Shown here piece after piece: positions 57,667 to 64,000 of a DNA stretch of 64,000 nt. The notes under the pieces were generated by a model. That model had not been told where the DNA came from, searched no databases, and saw only the letters and a program-made list of their open reading frames with translations. The stretch comes from Zea mays (Eukaryota; Streptophyta; Magnoliopsida; Poales; Poaceae), in assembly GCF_902167145.1 (NCBI RefSeq), contig NC_050099.1, positions 242,618,588 through 242,682,587 on the forward strand, written 5' to 3'. How positions within the stretch are numbered: the first letter of the stretch is position 1; each line of letters opens with the position of its first letter. Position numbers and translations under genes: made by a program.

Positions 57667-58072
57667 CATAGAAAGCAATGACATTTACAATGAGTTGGCA
57701 GTGGACAATGAAAGGCTTATAAATGAAGTCAAAAAACTTAAGATTAAAACGAACATCTTGCCACAAGTGTGCAAAAGTTCAACAAAGGCCAGTACCTTCA
57801 AAATGAGTTACTCATTAACAAAGGCAAGGTGGCAATCTCAAATGATCATTCCATTTCAAATGTTCTCTTGGTTGCGCCATTAAGCTTCAACTTGCTATCA
57901 GTGAGTCAACTTTGTGATCTTGGCCTCCAATGCTTATTCACTCCTACAGAGATTGTTGTGTCAAAAATGGATGATGAGTCAATGGTGTTCAAAGGATTTA
58001 GATACAACAATCTATATTTAGTGGATTTTTCTTCTGAAGATGCAAACTTAAGGACTTGCCTATTTACCAAAG
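57667..58072 (+). pseudogene. Element A: Gag end fused to a pol fragment by deletion
   Basis: After element E the Gag coiled coil resumes (NDIYNELAVDNERLINEVKKL ... KFNKGQYLQNELL). Near 57815 it passes directly into pol sequence just after the protease ([52 protein letters not shown]). The Gag C-terminus and the protease active site are missing, so an internal deletion has joined them. Cut at 58072 by element C. Confidence 0.75.
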
Positions 58073-59246
58073 TGAAAGGGAAATAGGCTTACACCATTTC
58101 CTATATGAATTTTGGTGGTTGAATTGCCCAACACAAATCAATTGGACTAACTAGTTTGCTCTAGATTATGAGTTCTACAGGTGCCAAAGGTTCAACACAA
58201 ACCAATATAAAGTCCAAGAAAGGGTTGAAATAAAAAGAGCAAAAGACAACCGAAGTGTGCCCTGGTCTGGCCCACCGGACTGTCCGGTGCACCACCGGAC
58301 AGTGTCCGGTGCACCAGGGAGATCGACTCTAAACTTGCCAACCTCGGGAATTCGGGGAGCCACTCCGCTATAATTCACCGGACTGTCCGGTGTGACACCA
58401 GACTGTCCGGTGTGCCAGCGGAGCAACGGCTACTTCGCGCCAACGGTCGTCTGCAAAGGAACAGTAAAAGTGAACAGTGCGCGCCTGCGCGCGCAGAAGT
58501 CAGAGCAACGCTAGAAGGCGCACCGGACAGTGAACAGGACCTGTTCGGTGGCCCAGTTGTCAGAAGCTCCAACGGTCAGAACCCAACGGTCTGGTGACGT
58601 GGCTGGCGCACCGGACTGTCCGGTGTGCCATACGACAGCAGCCTCCACCAACGGTCATTTTGGTGGTTGGGGCTATAAATACCCCCCAACCACCACATTT
58701 CAATGCATCCAAGTTTTCAGCCATCAAACCTCATACAAGAGCTCTAGACTTCATTCCAAGACACAAACAAAGAGATCAAATCCTCTCCCAAGTCCAAAGA
58801 TCATTCCAATCAAATAGTGACTAGTGAGAGAGACAATTGTGTTCATTTGAGTTATTGCGCTTGGATTGCTTTTCTTCTTCCTTCTTTCTTGTTTCCAACT
58901 CAATTGTAATCAAGGCAAGAGACACCAATTGTGTGGTGGTCCTTGTGTGGACTTGGTGTCCCGTTTGATTGAGAAGAGAAGCTCACTCGGTCTAGGTGAC
59001 CGTTTGAGAGAGGGAAAGGGTTGAAAGAGACCCGGTCTTTGTGACCACCTCAACGGGGAGTAGGTTTGCAAGAACCAAACCTCGGTAAAACAAATCACTG
59101 TGTCATCCGCTTTATTTGCTTGTGATTTGTTTTTGCCCTCTCTTTCAGACTCGTTATATTTCTAACGCTAACCCCGGCTCGTAGTTGTGCTTAAACCTTA
59201 TAAATTTCAGATTTGCCTATTCAACCCCCCTCTAGGCGACTTTCAA
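58073..59246 (+). repeat. 5' LTR of element C (1174 bp)
   Basis: Begins TGAAAGGGAAATAGGC and ends CTCTAGGCGACTTTCA. Contains CACCGGACTGTCCGGTG palindromes near 58270, 58377 and 58608, and TATAAATA near 58673. Confidence 0.92.
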
Positions 59247-59248
59247 TT

Positions 59249-59262
59249 GGTATCAGAGCCCG
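59249..59262 (+). other. Primer-binding site of element C
   Basis: TGGTATCAGAGCCC, two bases after the LTR, initiator tRNA-Met type. Confidence 0.85.
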
Positions 59263-59293
59263 GTACTTCATTAGAGCCTAACCGCTCGAAGTG

Positions 59294-61926
59294 ATGTCCG
59301 GAGCATCCACCTTGAGGGAGATCGGGACCGGCGACAAGTCCGCAAGCTCGGGGAGAACACACTCAAGGGAGTCCGCCCACAAGCACAAGGAGGAATCCTC
59401 TTCCTCCATCAAGTCCCAACGGAAGGGTGACAAGAAGAAGAAGATGAAGAAGGTGGTCTACTACGAGACCGACTCTTCGTCACCCTCCACCTCCGGTTCG
59501 GAATCAACATCCGCCACTTCTAAGCGCCATGAGCTCAATAAGTATAGTAAGATGCCCCTTCGCTACCCTTGTATTTCAAAACGCACTCCATTACTTTTTG
59601 TCCCATTAGGCAAGCCACCTATGTTTGATGGTAAAGATTATTCTATGTGGAGTGATAAAATGAGGCATCACCTAACCTCACTCCACAAAAGCATATGGGA
59701 TATTGTTGAGTATAGAGCGCACGTACCAAAGAAGGGGGACAAGGATTATGATTTGGAGGAGGTCGAATAAATCCAACACTTCAACTCCCAAGCCACTACT
59801 ATACTCCTCGCCTCTCTAAGCCGAGAGGAGTATAATAAGGTGCAAGGGTTGAAGAGTGCAAAGGAGATTTGGGACGTGCTCAAGATCGCGCACGAAGGAG
59901 ACGAGGTGACCAAGATCACCAAGAGGGAGACGATCGAGGGGGAGCTCGGTCGCTTCATGCTTCATCAAGGGGAGGAGCCACAAGCAATGTACAACCGGTT
60001 CAAGACTTTGGTGAACCAAGTGCGCAACCTCGGGAGCACCAAATGGGATGACCATGAAATGGTCAAGGTTATTCTTAGATCACTCGTTTTTCTTAACCCT
60101 ACACAAGTTCAATTAATTCGTGGTGATCCAAGGTATAAACTAATGTCTCCTGAGGAATTTATAGGAAAATTTGTGAGCTTTGAATTGATGATCAAGGGCT
60201 CCAAGAAAATCATCGAGCAAGGCGCCTCCTCCACACCCGATGTACAACCCGTCGCATTCAAGGCGACGGAGGAAAAGAAAGAAGAGTCTACACCAAGTAG
60301 ACTCCCCATCGACGCCTCCAAGCTCGACAACAAGTAAATGGCGCTCATCATCAAGAGCTTCCGCCAAATCCTCAATCAAAGGAGGGGGAAGGATTACAAA
60401 CCCCGCTCCAAGAAGGTTTGCTACAAATGTGGTAGGCCCGGTCACTTTATAGCAAAATGTCCTATTTCTAGTGACAGTGACAGGGGCGACGACAAGAGGG
60501 GAAAGAAGAAGGAAAAGAAGAGATACTACAAGAAGAAGAGCGGCGATGCCCATGTTTGCCGGGAGTGGGACTCCGACGAGAGCTCCACCGACTCCTCCTC
60601 CGACGAGGACGCCGCCAACATTGCCGTCAACAAAGGTCTTCTCTTCCCCAACGTCAGCCACAAGTGCCTCATGGCAAATGACGGCAAGAAGAAGAAGGTA
60701 AAATCAAGATCCTCCACTAAGTATGCAACTTCTAGTGATGAGGATAATTCTAGTGATGATGAGGATAACTTGCTTACTCTTTTTGCCAATCTTAACATGC
60801 AACAAAAAGAAAAATTAAATGAATTGATTAGTGCTATTCATGAGAAGGATGAACTCTTGGATAGCCAAGAGGACTTCCTAATTAAAGAAAATAAAAAGCA
60901 TGTTAAGGTCAAAAATGCTTATGCTCTAGAGGTAGAAAAATGTAAAAAATTAACTAGTGAGTTAAGTTCTTGTCATGATACTATTGCCAACCTTAGGAAT
61001 GAAAATGGGAAATTAATTGCTAAGGTTGAGAGTTCAAATGTTTGTGATGATTCAATTGTTAGTCTTAAGAATGATAATGCTAAATTAATTGCTAAGATTG
61101 ACAAATTGAATGCATCCCTCTCTAGCCTTAAAATTGAGAATGAAAAATTAATTGCTAAGGCTAAAGATTTAAACGTTTGCAATGTTTCTATTTCCAATCT
61201 TAGAGATGAAAATGCTATTTTACATGCTAAGATTGTTGAATTAAATGCTTGCAAACCCTCTACATCTACCGTTGAGCATATTACTATTTGTACTAGATGT
61301 AGAGATATTAATATTGATGCTATTCATGATCACCTAGCTTTAATTAAACAACAAAATGATCACATAGCTCAACTTAGTGCCAAAATTAATGAGCATGACT
61401 TAGAAAATGAAAAATTTCAATTTGCTATAAGCATGCTCTATAGTGGGAGACGCCCTGGCATTAAGGATGGCATTGGCTTCCAACAGGGAAACAATGTCAA
61501 GCTTAGTGCCCCTAAGAAATTGTCTAATTTTGTTAAGGGTAAGGCTCCCATGGTTCAGGATAACGAGGGTTACATTTTATACCCTGCCGGTTACCCCGAA
61601 CACAAAATTAGGAGAATTTCATTCTAGGAAGTCTCACTCTGGCTCTCATAATGCTTTTTATGTATAAGAGTGAGGCATCTAGTTCTAGGCAATCCACTCA
61701 TGCTAAATTGCCTAAGAAGAAAACTCCTATTGCATCAAATGAACCTAATATTTCATTTAAGACTTTTGATGCTTCATATGTGCTCACTAACAAATCAGGC
61801 AAAATAGTTGTCAAATATGTTGGGGCCAAACACAAGGGATCAAAGACTTGTGTTTGGGTACCCAAGGTGCTTGTTTCTAATGTCAAAGGACCCAAGACCG
61901 TTTGGGTACCTAAGAACAAGGCCTAA
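59294..61926 (+). pseudogene. gag: Gag of element C (stops and a frameshift)
   Basis: From ATG 59294 (MSGASTLREIGTGDKS). Same layout as B and D: charged N-terminus, copia Gag domain (DYSMWSDKMRHHLTSLH, WDVLKIAHEGDEV), CCHC knuckle (CYKCGRPGHFIAKC), acidic stretch, coiled-coil repeats, C-terminal VWVPK motifs ending VPKNKA with TAA at 61924-61926. Stops lie at 59768-59770 and 60335-60337 (TAA for the Glu of NEEMAL). An extra T near 61614 shifts the frame, judged against B, which reads through. All other parts are in one frame. Confidence 0.9.
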
Positions 61927-61944
61927 ATTTGTTTTGTAGGTTTA

Positions 61945-64000
61945 TGCATCCGGGGGCTCAAGTTCGATAATTGATAGCGGGTGCACAAACCACACGACTG
62001 GGGAGAAAAGAATGTTCTCCTCCTACGAGAAAAACCATGAACCCCAAAGAGCTATCACATTCGGGGATGGAAATCAAGGTTTGGTCAATGGACTTGGTAA
62101 AATTGCTATATCTCCTGACCATTCCATTTCCAATGTTTTTCTTGTAGATTCTTTAGATTACAATTTGCTTTCTGTTTCTCAATTATGCAAAATGGGTTAC
62201 AACTGTCTTTTTACGGATATAGGTGTTACTGTCTTTAGAAGAAGTGATGATTCAATAGCATTTAAGGGAGTGTTAGAGGGTCAGCAATACTTAGTTGATT
62301 TTAATAGAGCTGAACTCGACACTTGTTTAATTGCTAAGACTAACATGGGTTGGCTCTGGCATCACCGACTAGCCCACGTTGGGATGAAGAATCTTCACAA
62401 GCTTCTAAAGGGAGAGCACATTTTGGGATTAACCAATGTTAATTTTGAGAAAGACAGGGTTTGTAGCGCATGTTAAGCAGGAAAGCAAGTTGGTGTTCAT
62501 CATCCAAACAAGAACATCATGACGACCAACAGGCCGCTTGAGTTACTCCACATGGACCTATTCGGCCCGATTGCTTACATAAGCATCGGCGGGAGTAAGT
62601 ATTGTCTTGTTATTGTGGATGATTATTCTCGCTTCACTTGGGTGTTCTTTTTGCAGGAAAAATCTCAAACCCAAGAGACTTTAAAGGGATTCTTGAGACG
62701 AGCTCAAAACAAGTTCGGCTTAAGGATTAAAAAGATTAGAAGCGACAAAGGGACGGAGTTCAAGAACTCACAAATAGAAGGTTTTCTTGAGGAGGAGGGC
62801 ATCAAGCATGAGTTCTCTTCTCCCTACACACCACAACAAAATTGTGTAGTGGAGAGGAAGAATAGAACTCTACTTGACATGGCGAGGACCATTCTTGATG
62901 AGTACAAGACTTCGGACCGGTTTTGGGCGGAAGCAATCAACACCGCTTGCTACGCCATCAATCGTCTCTACCTTCACCGAATCCTCAAGAAGACATCTTA
63001 TGAACTCCTCACCGGTAAAAAGCCCAATGTTTCATATTTTAGAGTCTTTGGTAGCAAATGCTTTATTCTTGTTAAAAGAGGTAGAAAATCTAAATTTGCT
63101 CCCAAGGCTGTAGAAGGATTTTTACTTGGTTATGATTCAAACACAAGGGCATATAGAGTCTTTAACAAGTCCACTGGACTTGTTGAAGTTTCTTGTGACA
63201 TTGTGTTTGATGAGACTAACGGCTCTCAATTAGAGCAAGTTGATCTTGATGAGCTAGATGATGAAGAGGCTCCATGCGTCGCGCTAAGGAACATGTCCAT
63301 TGGGGATGTGTGTCCTAAGGAATCCAAAGAGCCTCCACAAGCACAAGATCAACCATCATATTCAAATCAAGCATCTCCACCAACACAAGATGAGGATTAA
63401 GCTCAAGATGATGAAAATGAGGATCAAGAAGATGAACCACCTCAAGAGGAGGACAATGATCAAGGGGGAGATGCCCATGATCAAGACAAGGAAGATTATG
63501 ACGGTCCAAGACCGCCACAGCCAAGAGTCCACCAAGCAATACAACGATATCACCCCGTGAACTCCATTCTCGACGATATTAATAAGGGGGTAACTACTCG
63601 ATCTCGTGTTGCTCATTTTTGTGAACATTACTCCTTTGTGTCTTCTATTGAGCCATACAGGGTAGAAGATGCATTAAGGGATTCGGATTGGGTGTTGGCA
63701 ATGCAAGAGGAACTCAACAACTTCACGAGGAATGAGGTATGGCATTTAGTTCCACGTCCTAACCAAAATGTTGTAGGAACCAAGTGGGTCTTCCGCAACA
63801 AACAAGATGAGCATGGTGTGGTGACAAGGAACAAAGCCCGACTTGTGGCCAAGGGATATTCACAAGTCGAAGGTTTGGATTTCGGTGAAACCTATGCACC
63901 CGTAGCTAGGCTTGAATCAATTCGCATTTTACTTGCCTATGGTACTTACCATGGTTTCAAGCTTTATCAAATGGACGTGAAGAGTGTCTTCCTCAATGGA
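61945..64000 (+). pseudogene. pol: Pol of element C, partial at window end
   Basis: Protease ([10 protein letters not shown] near 61970), pre-integrase zinc region ([16 protein letters not shown]), integrase core ([32 protein letters not shown]) and RT N-terminal part ([34 protein letters not shown]) running off at 64000. The second catalytic Asp is kept (SDKGTEF) but its usual Asn is Lys. Stops at 62474-62476 and 63398-63400 are TAA where Gln (CAA) is expected (ACQAGKQ, DEDQAQ). The frame is otherwise continuous and +1 relative to the gag end. Confidence 0.9.

Larger units (their letters stand above)
58073..64000 (+). mobile_element. Copia/Sirevirus element C, 3' part beyond window
   Basis: Plus-strand element of the same family as D: 5' LTR 58073-59246, primer site, broken gag, broken pol up to RT at the window edge. 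The 5' flank reads CAAAG (58068-58072), so the 3' flank should repeat it. It interrupts the pol fragment of element A. Confidence 0.9.

Overview
The window looks like grass nuclear DNA, almost certainly maize. One host gene sits among nested LTR retrotransposons of types I associate with maize: a Huck-like Ty3/gypsy element and several Ji/Opie-like Sireviruses (Ty1/copia). The subfamily names come from memory of LTR ends and protein motifs, because no database was searched. There are no prokaryotic features, no CRISPR array, and no rRNA or tRNA gene that I can recognise.

Left block (1-24647). A copia element 'B' on the minus strand (gag at 20844-23438) was hit by a minus-strand Huck-like element. 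That element's 5' LTR is 19222-20843, its gag, protease, RT, RNase H and integrase follow leftwards, and its 3' LTR lies beyond position 1. A very young, apparently intact Sirevirus (7644-16567, plus strand, TSD TTGGT) then landed between gag and protease of the Huck. B has lost its 5' LTR and abuts the 3' stump of an unrelated plus-strand copia (23485-24647).

Host island (about 24648-34736). The only convincing cellular gene is a nine-exon, 514-codon cellulose synthase-like A gene (26455-32774, plus), encoding a Golgi glucomannan/mannan synthase. It has a TATA box and a nearby G-box upstream and three MITE-like elements in its third intron. A possible Helitron (33467-34695) lies downstream.

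Right block (34737-64000). One plus-strand copia element 'A' serves as target for at least four insertions. These are D (34983-45417, minus, TSD GTCTT, itself holding a solo LTR at 38084-39343), F (47810-50742, a probable solo LTR holding another solo LTR G), E (51381-57661, minus, gag but no pol, TSD GTTGC) and C (58073 to beyond 64000, plus). C and D are the same family in opposite orientations.

How the parts relate. The transposons supply gag (capsid/nucleocapsid), protease, integrase, RT and RNase H for their own replication, and all but the 7644-16567 element are broken by stops, frameshifts, deletions or insertions. The CslA gene acts independently in cell-wall polysaccharide synthesis. 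I found no convincing new multi-gene system. The most interesting observations are the likely active young Sirevirus, the antisense ORF in the Huck 3' region, the palindrome clusters shared by different LTR families, the deamination-like nonsense pattern in the Huck, and the pol-less but LTR-complete element E.
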